From NCBI GenBank assembly GCA_017472605.1, contig JAFUPV010000038.1, positions 95,503 to 159,502 on the forward strand: a DNA stretch of 64,000 nt, given 5' to 3'. The position numbers were made by a program, and so were the translations under genes. Shown piece by piece: positions 43,465 through 52,053 of the stretch. The notes below the pieces were generated by a model. That model was not told the origin of the DNA and searched no databases. It saw only the letters and a program-made list of their open reading frames with translations. Origin of the DNA: Lachnospiraceae bacterium (GTDB lineage Bacteria; Bacillota; Clostridia; Lachnospirales; Lachnospiraceae). Position 1 is the stretch's first letter; the number at the start of each line of letters is the position of its first letter.

Positions 43465-43493
43465 ATTATATACTGAATTCAATAAAAAGACAA
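43465..43493 (-). promoter_or_regulatory. Promoter of AraC/M20 unit in divergent gap
   Basis: Minus strand: TTGTCT (43493-43488), 17 bases, TATAAT (43470-43465). TATACT (43469-43474) on the plus strand may be the GH4 -10, so the two promoters overlap. The GH4 -35 is poor, which fits an activator-dependent promoter. Confidence 0.55.
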
Positions 43494-43514
43494 GAATTCT
43501 GCAAGGAGGATCCT

Positions 43515-44837
43515 ATGGTAAAAATTACATTTATGGGTGCTGGAAGCACCGTGTTTGTCCGCAATGTAATCGGCGACTGCATGTGCACGCCGGCTTTATG
43601 CGACGCGGAGATCGCGCTCTACGACATTGATGCGAAACGTCTGGAGGATTCCTACATCATTCTCAGCGCGCTCAACAGAAATATCAATGAAAACCGTTCT
43701 GTGATCCGCACCTATCTCGGCCCGGAAAACAGAAAGGACGCGCTGCGCGATGCAACATTTGTTGTTAATGCAATCCAGGTAGGCGGCTACGATCCGTGCA
43801 CGATCATCGATTTTGAAATTCCGAAGAAGTACGGCCTTCGCCAGACCATCGCGGATACGCTTGGAATCGGCGGTATCATGCGTGCACTTCGAACCATTCC
43901 TGTGATGGAAGAGTTTGCGAGAGATATGGAAGAGGTTTGCCCCGATGCCTGGTTCCTGAACTATACGAACCCGATGGCTATGCTGAGCGGCTACATGCAG
44001 CGGTATACAAAGATCAAGACAGTTGGTCTCTGCCACAGCGTACAGTCCTGCTCCCGCGGTCTGCTGGAGAAGCTTGGCATGGAAGACAAGCTGGAGGGAC
44101 GCACAGAGCTGATTGCCGGAATCAATCACATGGCATGGCTGCTGAACCTCTATGATAAGGATGGAAATGATCTTTACCCGATCATTCGTGAAAAGGCCCG
44201 CCAGAAGAATCTGACGGAGAAGCACAATGACATGGTGCGGTTTGAGTACATCAATCACCTGGGCTACTACTGCACCGAGTCCAGCGAGCACAACGCAGAG
44301 TACAATCCGCTGTTCATCAAATCCCGTTATCCGGAGATGATCGATTCGTTCAACATTCCGCTGGATGAGTATCCGCGCCGCTGCATCAATCAGATTGCAG
44401 GCTGGGAGAAGGAGCGGGAGAGCATTCTGGCAGACGGAAAGATTACCCATACACGTTCTCAGGAATATGCATCTTACATCATGGAAGCAATCGTTACGAA
44501 CAAGCCCTACAAGATTGGCGGAAATGTCCTGAATACCGGTCTGATTGATAATCTTCCTGCTGAGGCCTGTGTTGAGGTTCCCTGTCTGGTAGACGGAAGC
44601 GGCATTACCCCATGCCATGTGGGCAAACTGCCGGTTCAGCTTGCTGCGATGAACATGACAAACATTAACCCGCAGCTGATCACGATTGAAGCTGCCCGCA
44701 CAAAGGACAAATCCTACATCTATCAGGCTGCCATGCTGGATCCCCATACAGCAGCGGAACTGAACATTCAGGATATTCATGACATGGTGGATGAGCTGAT
44801 TGCAGCGCATGGAGACTATATGAAGATGTACCGCTGA
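43515..44837 (+). CDS. GH4 alpha-galactosidase (MelA type)
   Basis: 440 residues, cytoplasmic. NAD- and manganese-dependent hydrolase: Rossmann motif FMGAGSTVFVRN, IQVGGYDPCTIIDFEIPKKY, TLGIGGIMRALRTIP, NYTNPMAM, metal site C173-H174 in GLCHSVQ, and AGINHMAWLL. The CHSVQ form is that of alpha-galactosidases rather than the 6-phospho-glucosidases or glucuronidases in GH4. SD AAGGAGGAT precedes ATG. Divergent from an AraC regulator that probably controls it. Substrates may be raffinose-type sugars or alpha-galactosyl epitopes. Confidence 0.92.
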   Translation: MVKITFMGAGSTVFVRNVIGDCMCTPALCDAEIALYDIDAKRLEDSYIILSALNRNINENRSVIRTYLGPENRKDALRDATFVVNAIQVGGYDPCTIIDFEIPKKYGLRQTIADTLGIGGIMRALRTIPVMEEFARDMEEVCPDAWFLNYTNPMAMLSGYMQRYTKIKTVGLCHSVQSCSRGLLEKLGMEDKLEGRTELIAGINHMAWLLNLYDKDGNDLYPIIREKARQKNLTEKHNDMVRFEYINHLGYYCTESSEHNAEYNPLFIKSRYPEMIDSFNIPLDEYPRRCINQIAGWEKERESILADGKITHTRSQEYASYIMEAIVTNKPYKIGGNVLNTGLIDNLPAEACVEVPCLVDGSGITPCHVGKLPVQLAAMNMTNINPQLITIEAARTKDKSYIYQAAMLDPHTAAELNIQDIHDMVDELIAAHGDYMKMYR

Positions 44838-44895
44838 TTGATGGAATACGGCAGAGATGACTGCAGGGAATCTATCATTCAAAATATGGAGCGAT

Positions 44896-44941
44896 ATAAC
44901 AATGTTATGTTTTTAAAATAATAATAAAACAATGTTATAAT
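44896..44941 (+). promoter_or_regulatory. Promoter with tandem AACAATGTT sites
   Basis: TATAAT at 44936-44941 with a poor -35 (TTTAAA, 44912-44917). AACAATGTT occurs at 44898-44906 (inside the palindrome ATAACAATGTTAT) and 44928-44936, 30 bases apart, on and just before the promoter. Confidence 0.55.
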
Positions 44942-44942
44942 A

Positions 44943-45153
44943 CATGCACGCATAATAAGATGCTTCAAAGTGCATAACAGAACTTAACAGAACTGGTAAA
45001 ACCATCACGCTTTTGCGATGGACAACCGGAAGAAAAGAGAAAAAGCGAAGAATGATCTGTAGCTGATTGCTGACAGGGAAGCAGCAAACCGCTGGTTCAA
45101 AGAAACGAATCAACCGGCAGCACAGACATCCGCCTGCTTTTTCTCTTTTTTTT
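44943..45153 (+). ncRNA. Candidate structured RNA with terminator
   Basis: No gene is seen in 44838-45278. From the TATAAT at 44936 the transcript would fold as follows. First a nested hairpin (ATGCAC-GCAT...ATGC...GTGCAT, about 44943-44976). Then CCATC/GATGG. Then a long closing stem AAAAGAGAAAAAGC (45033-45046) with GCTTTTTCTCTTTT (45136-45149). The stem encloses a likely three-way junction: TCTG/CAGA and GCTG/CAGC pairing, a TTGCTG/CAGCAA arm, and a GCTGGTT/AACCGGC arm. The closing stem runs into eight T, so it also ends transcription. It matches no RNA family I can name. It could be a trans-acting RNA or a leader of the next gene. Confidence 0.45.
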
Positions 45154-45278
45154 GTATCGCTATTTTGAATGAGATGGGGTATAATGAATGAGATACCGGG
45201 TAAAAAATGAGAGAGACGGTTCAGAAAGAGTAATTGTAAGAAATCCATTAATAAGGAAGAAACGGAAAGGAAAGAAGG

Positions 45279-47114
45279 ATGATGAAGAACGAAAATTACG
45301 AACCATACCCATCGTACATAGGAAATGTACATCCGGACTGCAATTTTTATCACGGAAGGATTCCATATATGAAAGGCGTTCATCTGCACCAGGTATCCCG
45401 CGCAAACCGCGGCAGGCCGGAGCTTGACGACGGAACAGGACATACCTATAAACATGCGCCGGACATCACCTGGTACAATGGACGCTTTTACATTCAGTAT
45501 CTGACAAATCCGGAGGATGAGCATGGAGGAGCGGGCGTGTCTGTTCTGGCCAGTTCCAAAGATGGGAAAAAATGGGGGGATTTCCAGATTTCGTTTCCGG
45601 AATACTGGATTCCTGCCTGTGAGGTAACCGATTATAAGGGAAATCATCATGTGTTTGACGGCAGAAAACCGGCATTTATGCATCAGAGAATGTCGTTTTA
45701 TCAGGCGAGTAACAATGTTTTATTGGTTCTTGGCTTCTATGGCTGGGCACCGGAACTGTGGATGACAAACTGGGACAACTATGGAATCGGGCGTGTTGTG
45801 CGCCGCCTGATGCCGGATGGAACACTGGGGCCGATCTGGTTTATCCGCGTGAACTGGCAGGGAGGCTGGAAAAAAGAAAATCTGCTCTATCCGGAATATA
45901 CGGAAAGTGAAGATCAGGAATTTCTGGAAGCGTGCAGAGAACTGCTGAAAAACCCGCTTTTTATCCAGCAGTGGGCGGAAGAGAATGGGGATAAGGATCC
46001 GCAGATTCGTGTGAAACACCCGGAAAATGGGACATATCAGGCGTTTTGCTGGTATCACAGAGAGGAAAAAGAGGTGGTTGGCCTCTGGAAGCACTCGTTT
46101 GTTTCGTGCAGCCATGATAATGGGGAAACGTGGGAGGAACCGCGCAAATCAAACAGCCTTGTCATGAGCGGTCAGAAAATCTGGGGCTGCAGGACTGATG
46201 ACGGCAGATATGCGCTGATTTATGACCCGACACTGGAGACGCAGCACCGGTTCCCGATGTGCATTGTGACGTCGGAGGATGGTCTGGTTTTTGACCGGAT
46301 GCTTCTTGTTCACGGAGAAGTTCCTCCGCTGCGCTATAAAGGTTTCTGCAAAGATCTGGGACCGCAGTACATGCGGGGAATCTGCGAGGGAATGCAGCAC
46401 CCGGACGGAAATGTTTATCTGACCTATTCAGTGGGAAAAGAGGATATCTGGTTTGCCAGTCTCCCGGTTCCGGTGGAAGCGGAGGAAGAGGAGGAAATCC
46501 AGATTGGCAGCTTTACGGAAAAGACGCTGGAATCCTGGAATCTTTATCAGCCGGTGTGGAGCCGGATTGAAGCCTGTGACGGCTGGCTGCGAATCGAAAA
46601 CAGAGAACCTTATGACTATGCGAGGGCGGTGCGTCTGATTCCACGGTCGAAACAGGTGCGTGTCCGTGCAGTTGTCTCTGTAGAGCAGCTGGAACAGGGG
46701 ATGGTTCAGCTGGAACTGAGCAGCTTGCTTCACCAGACGGCGGTGCGCCTGATTTTCCGGCCGGACGGCATTCTGAATCAGCGGACAGTCTGCGAGCTTG
46801 GACTTGGACGGTGGGAAAAAGGAAAGGAACTGGAGCTTGTCATCTGCGCAGACTGTGAAACGTTCTCCTACACCGTGTCCATAAACGGCGTGATGGCAGC
46901 CGACAGCTTTGGCCGGGCATTGCAGTTTCGATTCATGGAAGCAGTGAATTCCATTGATTACATCTCACTGCGCACCGGGGCGCCGCGGTATCTGGCAAAC
47001 CTGGAAGAGAATCCGGATAACAAGCCGGAGGAGCCACTGGCGGGATGTGAGGAGCCGGCAGAACCGGTCTGTTTCGCAGTGAAAACGGTTGAAGTGACAA
47101 AAATACAAGTGTAA
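45279..47114 (+). CDS. BNR/Asp-box propeller hydrolase with C-terminal jelly roll
   Basis: 611 residues, no signal peptide. The sialidase-like propeller (about 60-400) has Asp-box-like repeats ASSKDGKKWGDFQ, SCSHDNGETWEEP and TSEDGLVFDRM, plus HAPDITWYNGRFYIQYLTNP. A C-terminal beta-sandwich (about 425-585) resembles a LamG/concanavalin module. Candidates are an exo-sialidase or another propeller glycosidase or lyase; the arginine triad of sialidases could not be placed, so the activity is open. A TATAAT at 45180-45185 is its likely -10. SD GGAAAGGAAAG; start ATG 45279 or 45282. It stands just before import module 2. Confidence 0.7.
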   Translation: MMKNENYEPYPSYIGNVHPDCNFYHGRIPYMKGVHLHQVSRANRGRPELDDGTGHTYKHAPDITWYNGRFYIQYLTNPEDEHGGAGVSVLASSKDGKKWGDFQISFPEYWIPACEVTDYKGNHHVFDGRKPAFMHQRMSFYQASNNVLLVLGFYGWAPELWMTNWDNYGIGRVVRRLMPDGTLGPIWFIRVNWQGGWKKENLLYPEYTESEDQEFLEACRELLKNPLFIQQWAEENGDKDPQIRVKHPENGTYQAFCWYHREEKEVVGLWKHSFVSCSHDNGETWEEPRKSNSLVMSGQKIWGCRTDDGRYALIYDPTLETQHRFPMCIVTSEDGLVFDRMLLVHGEVPPLRYKGFCKDLGPQYMRGICEGMQHPDGNVYLTYSVGKEDIWFASLPVPVEAEEEEEIQIGSFTEKTLESWNLYQPVWSRIEACDGWLRIENREPYDYARAVRLIPRSKQVRVRAVVSVEQLEQGMVQLELSSLLHQTAVRLIFRPDGILNQRTVCELGLGRWEKGKELELVICADCETFSYTVSINGVMAADSFGRALQFRFMEAVNSIDYISLRTGAPRYLANLEENPDNKPEEPLAGCEEPAEPVCFAVKTVEVTKIQV

Positions 47115-47123
47115 ATGGCAAAA

Positions 47124-47160
47124 GTTAACAAAATGTTAACTAAATGGAACATTGTTCCAT
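47124..47160. promoter_or_regulatory. Paired operator-like palindromes upstream of module 2
   Basis: GTTAACAAAATGTTAAC (47124-47140; perfect palindrome widened to AGTTAAC...GTTAACT) is followed three bases later by ATGGAACATTGTTCCAT (47144-47160), also a perfect palindrome. The first recurs at 29353 and 47373. The second shares the AACATTGTT core, inverted, with 44898 and 44928. Confidence 0.65.
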
Positions 47161-47265
47161 GGGATAATTGCATGGCGAAACGATACGGATTTTATGTTTT
47201 CAAAAAAATACCAATAAAAAACACGGAAAAAACAAAAAGATTTGTGAAAAAATAATAAAAAAAGC

Positions 47266-47294
47266 TTGACATGTGATGGAAAAACGACTAAAAT
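47266..47294 (+). promoter_or_regulatory. Strong sigma-A promoter of import module 2
   Basis: TTGACA (47266-47271), 17-base spacer, TAAAAT (47289-47294). A 150-base 5' UTR follows. Confidence 0.85.
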
Positions 47295-47372
47295 ACAAAA
47301 TAACAGTAAACGTGCATGAGTCATTCTGCTGTTTAAGCTGTTAACACATCAAAAATGAGATCAGAAACGAAT

Positions 47373-47389
47373 GTTATCATTTTGCTAAC
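47373..47389. promoter_or_regulatory. GTTAAC operator-like site, inverted, in 5' UTR
   Basis: On the minus strand GTTAGCAAAATGATAAC, 15 of 17 matches to 47124-47140. It lies about 80 bases below the -10, so two sites flank the promoter. Confidence 0.5.
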
Positions 47390-47443
47390 AGGACACAGCG
47401 GATTTCATGCAACTTATTTATTATCTTAAGGAGGGTAATTTCT

Positions 47444-48925
47444 ATGAAAACATCCATCAAAAGACTCGGCGCAGCTGCTCTGACACTGGCTATGGTTGGA
47501 ACCAACCTGTCTTCTTTCACATTCGCCGAGGAAGCTGAAACCTATGATTTCGGCGGCGCTACCGTTCGTGTATACGGAAATCAGTGGGGCAACATCAACC
47601 CGGACGCTGAGAACGCTGCTGATAAGGCTGTATACTTTGACTATGCAGCTCAGGTAGAAGCAAAGTACAACATCAAGCTTGAGTATGTTGACGCAAACGC
47701 TTACGGTCATGACGGCTACAACATGGCAGAAGTAATCCAGACCACCGCATCTGCTGGTGAGACTTTCGCAGACATCATCGATGTAGGTCCGGAAGGAATC
47801 ATGAAGCTGATCGCTGGCGGCTATGTTTGCGATATTACTGATCATGTTGATGAGCTGGAAGTTGGTTCTCTGTACACTGAGGCTGTTACATGGGCAGGCA
47901 AGTGCTACGGTCTTACCTTTGATAACATTGGTGATACATACGTACTGGCATACAGCCGTGACTTCTTTGAGGAGTGCGGTATCGAAGAGACCCCGACCGA
48001 CAAGTTCATGGCTGGTGAGTGGAGCTACGATGATGTAAGAGAGTACTTCACCGAGATCAAGGCTAACCTTGGCGATGTTTACCCGATCGGCGTTCACTAC
48101 TATCACTGGCAGTCCATGTCCGGCGCAGCAAACGGCGCTCCGGCTATCACCAGCGACGGAACCATCAACATCACAAACGAGAACTACATCGAGTCTCTTG
48201 AGTTCTACGCAGACCTGATCGCTGACGGTCTTGCAGCTCCGATGGTAGTTGAGGTTACTGATGATCCTGAGAGTGCAACTGGTCTGAAGGATGTTGACAT
48301 TCCTTACGGAACCAGCGGCATGAACGTTACTTACGCAATGACCCGTTACGAGTCCTGGGAGTTCGGCGGACTTCAGGATGCTCTTGGACAGTGGGGAATC
48401 ACTTACTGGCCGTGGGGCGACAACGTAACCTGCGAAGGTGACTACACAACTCTGAGCGATACCTATCAGACCGCACAGGCTTACTGGGGCAACTGCATGG
48501 TAGTATCTGACGCTCCGGAGCGCACCGGTATCGAGGCAATTGACCTTCTGAAGATTGCTCAGGATTACTACGCACTGTGCAGCCCGTCCGGCCACGAGGC
48601 AAGACATGCAGCATGGGAAGCAGAGCAGGCTGGTGAGGAGCCGCAGATCGGTTACGAGAGAGGAACTGCAAGAAAGTTCTGTACTCCGCAGGATATCGAA
48701 CTGTATGACTGGGGTCATGACCGTGTTGTTTACGACTGGGCGAAGCCGTTCAGCGATGCTGACATCATCAGCACCTGGAACCTGGCAAAGGAAATCATTG
48801 CCGGTGGAAGAGACGGAAGAGAAGTTGCTCAGAAGTACTATGAGTCTGGTCTGAAGCTGGCTCAGGAGCAGGGATTCATCGCTGTAGATGAGGATGCTGT
48901 TGAAGAGACCTCCGCTGCAGAGTAA
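47444..48925 (+). CDS. Extracellular solute-binding protein, module 2
   Basis: 493 residues, family 1 sugar-binding protein. The signal peptide ends SSFTFA before EEAETYDFG, again without lipobox Cys. Fold markers: FGGATVRVYGNQWGNINPD, VEAKYNIKLEYVDANAYG, FADIIDVGPEGIMKLIAGGY (hinge strand), VLAYSRDFFEECGI, GITYWPWGDNVT. A short acidic tail closes it. SD AAGGAGGG precedes ATG 47444. First gene of module 2, under a near-consensus promoter and possible loop-forming operators. A strong hairpin follows (48973-49027), as is usual where binding protein must exceed permease. Confidence 0.92.
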   Translation: MKTSIKRLGAAALTLAMVGTNLSSFTFAEEAETYDFGGATVRVYGNQWGNINPDAENAADKAVYFDYAAQVEAKYNIKLEYVDANAYGHDGYNMAEVIQTTASAGETFADIIDVGPEGIMKLIAGGYVCDITDHVDELEVGSLYTEAVTWAGKCYGLTFDNIGDTYVLAYSRDFFEECGIEETPTDKFMAGEWSYDDVREYFTEIKANLGDVYPIGVHYYHWQSMSGAANGAPAITSDGTINITNENYIESLEFYADLIADGLAAPMVVEVTDDPESATGLKDVDIPYGTSGMNVTYAMTRYESWEFGGLQDALGQWGITYWPWGDNVTCEGDYTTLSDTYQTAQAYWGNCMVVSDAPERTGIEAIDLLKIAQDYYALCSPSGHEARHAAWEAEQAGEEPQIGYERGTARKFCTPQDIELYDWGHDRVVYDWAKPFSDADIISTWNLAKEIIAGGRDGREVAQKYYESGLKLAQEQGFIAVDEDAVEETSAAE

Positions 48926-48972
48926 TCCTTACTGAAGAAAGAAAAGTCATTTCGACAGATGCATAACTAAAT

Positions 48973-49027
48973 GACGTGTGAGCTATGTGGCTGTAGATTT
49001 CGCTTGATATCTACAGCCCGCTCACGT
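48973..49027 (+). promoter_or_regulatory. Intercistronic stem-loop after SBP
   Basis: GGCTGTAGAT (48989-48998) pairs with ATCTACAGCC (49009-49018). An outer ACG(TG)TGAGC/GCTCACGT stem extends it. No U-run: likely a 3' stabiliser of the SBP message. A small GGGCA/TGCCC hairpin follows at about 49033-49047. Confidence 0.65.
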
Positions 49028-49081
49028 TAAAAGGGCAGATTTGCCCGGAATAAAACTCTGAACGAAACGAGGGGCAAAGCA

Positions 49082-52036
49082 TTGAAAAAGAAAAAGAAAA
49101 ATGCCCGGATTCGTAATATAAGCATTCTTGTAATCCTGATCGTTGCAGTGATCGTAGCTTTCAACACTGCTTCGAAAGATGAGTATGCAGATACTCGTCA
49201 GGCAGTTCTTGACAAGTATATCGAGTATGATAACACGGAACTGATCACCTACAGCGATTATCTGGAATCGCAGGATGAGGTTTATGTTGCGGATACGGCC
49301 AAAAGTATCACACTGAAGGCTGATGAATATTCAGAGGCGGATATGGATGGCATCGAAACAGAAGATGATGTTGTCTGGACCGCAGAAGAGGGAACGGTTA
49401 CTTATACCTTTGATGTAAAGAAGGCTGGTCTGTACTGGATCGGTATTGAATACTATCCGGATACAAATTCCACACAGTCCATTCTGAGAAACCTTTACAT
49501 TAATGGAGAGAAGCCGTTTGATGCATGTGAAGGTATTGTTTTCGATCGTATCTGGAACGATGACAACAAGGCATGGTTGATGAACACAGACGGCAACCAG
49601 GCTGCTCCGACTCAGGTACAGGTTGAAGGCGCTTCCGCTTCCATCCGTCTTCATTCAACAGAAGCTGACACCATCGGCGACTACATGTTCTGGTTCAAGA
49701 GCGGAGAAAACAATGTTACATTGGAATCGACGCAGTCCAGAATGGGTATCGGAGAAATCTCTCTGATTCCTGCAACCGAGATCAAGTCCTATGAAGAGTA
49801 CTATGAGTACTGGGCAAAGGAACAGGATGCTCCGGTTATTGAAGCAAACAGCGTAAAGGGCGGCGCACTGATCGTTCAGGCTGAGGATACCGTCAGCAAG
49901 ACAACTTCTTCCCTGTCTCCGAACAATGACCGTACTTCTGTTGGAACTCAGCCGTACGATCCGACTTACATCGTATACAACACCATCGGCGGTGAGAACT
50001 GGGCAACAGCAGGACAGGGCATGACCTGGGAAGTTGAAGTAGAAGAGTCCGGTCTTTACAAGATCGCAATGCGTTATAAACAGTATCTGAACAGAGGTTT
50101 CTACTCTGCAAGATACCTGACCATCAATGGCGAACTTCCATTTGCGGAAGCAGCCGAAATCAAGTTCCAGTATGATCCGGATTGGACCAACGGCTATCTC
50201 GGCGACGAGAACGGCGATTATTACTTCTATCTGGAAAAGGGAACAAACGTGATTTCCATGACTGCAACTCTTGGTTCCCTTACTTCAGCCGTTGAGCTGG
50301 TAAGCGAGAGTGTAGATAATCTGAATGATCTGTATCGTCAGCTGACTGCGATCACCGGTTCCGATCCGGACCAGTACCGTGACTATCAGATCACTGTTTA
50401 CGTTCCGAACATGGTAAGTGATCTGGAGCGTGAGTACACCAGACTGAATGCGGTTGTAGGCGCGTTCGGCGAGGAGATTGACTCTGCCAATAAGACATCT
50501 TCCGTAGCGGAGATGATGGAAGTTATGATCAAGCTGATCGATGATCCGGAGGATATTGCAAAATATCAGTCCAACTTCAGCGATAAGCTGTCTGCTCTGG
50601 CTGACTGGGTAAACAGCATCAACAATCTGCCGCTTGAGCTTGACTATGTCATGGTCTGCGGTGACGGCTACCGTCTTCCGAGAGCAAACGGAACCTTCTT
50701 TGAAAACGTTGCTCATACCTGGAATTCCTTCCTTGGTTCCTATACCAATGACTTCAAGGTACATGCAAAGGGTTCCGAAAATGTGGAAAAAGAAGTTCTT
50801 GACGTTTGGGTAACCGTTGATACAAGAAGTGCGTACGATATCATCCAGAAGCTGATCAATGACGCGTTCAAGGATGCGGCGTTTGAAGTAAATCTGAGCA
50901 TGGTAAACGGCGACACCCTTCTTCCGGCAACAGTTGCAGGCAAGGGACCGGATGTTGCAATTCAGTCCAGCTACAGCATGCCGACCAACTTTGCGTACCG
51001 CGGAGCTGCTTATGACCTGACTCAGTTTGAAGACTTTGAGGAGGTTTATGAAAGATTCCCGGCTGAAACCAGAAAGTTCTTCGAATATGAGGGCGGTGTT
51101 TACGGTATTCCGGATCAGCTGTCCTTCCCGGTAATGCTGTATCGTACCGATGTTCTGGACGCAAAGAACCTGGAAGTTCCGGAAACATGGGAAGATCTGA
51201 TCGCTCTGATTCCGTATCTGGAAGCAGATAACATGAGCGTATATCTGGCAAGTAACGAGTACATGACCCTTGGCGGCGGTACCAGTTCCACAACCATTCC
51301 TGTAAACATGATTTTCATGTCCCTTCTGTATCAGAACGGATATGACATCTACAACGAAGATCACACAGCAACGCTTCTGGATCAGAATGACCAGATGATG
51401 GTATTCAAGGACTGGACCGAGTTCTATACCAACCAGGGCCTGGATTACAACATCAACGTGGTAACAAGATTCAGAACCGGTGAGGTTCCGGTTATCGTTG
51501 CTGACTATACCTGGGTAAATACCATCAACCTTTCCGCACCTGAAATCGCCGGCAAGTGGGCAATCGCTAAGATTCCGGGAACGATTCAGGAAGACGGCAG
51601 TGTTGATCACTCCGCAGCTGCTATGGTAGGTTCCTCCTTCATCGTTGCTTCTTCTGTGGAACAGAACGGAATGGAAGATGAGGCATGGGAGTTCCTGAAG
51701 TGGTGGACCAGCGAAGAGACACAGAGCAACTACTCCATGGAGCTGAAGGCAGAAAACGGCGAAGCAGCTGAATTCCCGATGGCAAACATGGCAGCGATCG
51801 AGAACGGAAGCCTGAAGGAAGAGATTAAGGAAGTTGTTCTTTCCATCCTTCCCGATCTGAAGGCAGAACCGCAGATTCCTGGCGGCTACATCACAGGAAG
51901 AACGATCCGTAACGCGTTTGTTTCTGTTGTAACGGAGAACTCTGACCCGATCGACACCCTGTACCTTGGTCTGGATGCAATCAACACAGAAATTACCAAT
52001 AAGAGACAGGAATTCGGCCTGTCAACAGCAGAATAA
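49082..52036 (+). CDS. Giant membrane-anchored solute-binding protein with N-terminal beta-sandwich domains
   Basis: 984 residues from TTG 49082 (SD GAGGGG seven bases upstream; no ATG fits). A Lys-rich start and one membrane segment (ISILVILIVAVIVAF, about 13-27) anchor it outside. Two CBM-like beta-sandwich repeats follow (about 60-240 and 255-405), with matching runs FDVKKAGLYWIGIEYYPDTN and VEVEESGLYKIAMRYKQYLN. A helical linker comes next (about 410-540). The SBP domain is at about 550-975: LDVWVTVDTRSAYDII, AGKGPDVAIQ, YGIPDQLSFPVMLYRTDVLD, PETWEDLI, WEFLKWWTSEETQ. Family 1 binding proteins are normally about 400-550 residues, so this is over-long. It probably captures ligands through the extra domains and hands them to permeases A2/B2 directly downstream. 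Confidence 0.88.
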   Translation: MKKKKKNARIRNISILVILIVAVIVAFNTASKDEYADTRQAVLDKYIEYDNTELITYSDYLESQDEVYVADTAKSITLKADEYSEADMDGIETEDDVVWTAEEGTVTYTFDVKKAGLYWIGIEYYPDTNSTQSILRNLYINGEKPFDACEGIVFDRIWNDDNKAWLMNTDGNQAAPTQVQVEGASASIRLHSTEADTIGDYMFWFKSGENNVTLESTQSRMGIGEISLIPATEIKSYEEYYEYWAKEQDAPVIEANSVKGGALIVQAEDTVSKTTSSLSPNNDRTSVGTQPYDPTYIVYNTIGGENWATAGQGMTWEVEVEESGLYKIAMRYKQYLNRGFYSARYLTINGELPFAEAAEIKFQYDPDWTNGYLGDENGDYYFYLEKGTNVISMTATLGSLTSAVELVSESVDNLNDLYRQLTAITGSDPDQYRDYQITVYVPNMVSDLEREYTRLNAVVGAFGEEIDSANKTSSVAEMMEVMIKLIDDPEDIAKYQSNFSDKLSALADWVNSINNLPLELDYVMVCGDGYRLPRANGTFFENVAHTWNSFLGSYTNDFKVHAKGSENVEKEVLDVWVTVDTRSAYDIIQKLINDAFKDAAFEVNLSMVNGDTLLPATVAGKGPDVAIQSSYSMPTNFAYRGAAYDLTQFEDFEEVYERFPAETRKFFEYEGGVYGIPDQLSFPVMLYRTDVLDAKNLEVPETWEDLIALIPYLEADNMSVYLASNEYMTLGGGTSSTTIPVNMIFMSLLYQNGYDIYNEDHTATLLDQNDQMMVFKDWTEFYTNQGLDYNINVVTRFRTGEVPVIVADYTWVNTINLSAPEIAGKWAIAKIPGTIQEDGSVDHSAAAMVGSSFIVASSVEQNGMEDEAWEFLKWWTSEETQSNYSMELKAENGEAAEFPMANMAAIENGSLKEEIKEVVLSILPDLKAEPQIPGGYITGRTIRNAFVSVVTENSDPIDTLYLGLDAINTEITNKRQEFGLSTAE

Positions 52037-52053
52037 GAAAGGAGGAATATAAA

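Noticed and set aside
44943-45153. Call of 6S RNA
   Set aside because: The fold suggests a three-way junction rather than a rod with a central bubble, and no consensus sequence could be matched.
50285-51610. 441-codon open frame on the minus strand
   Set aside because: Antisense to the giant SBP; no motif.
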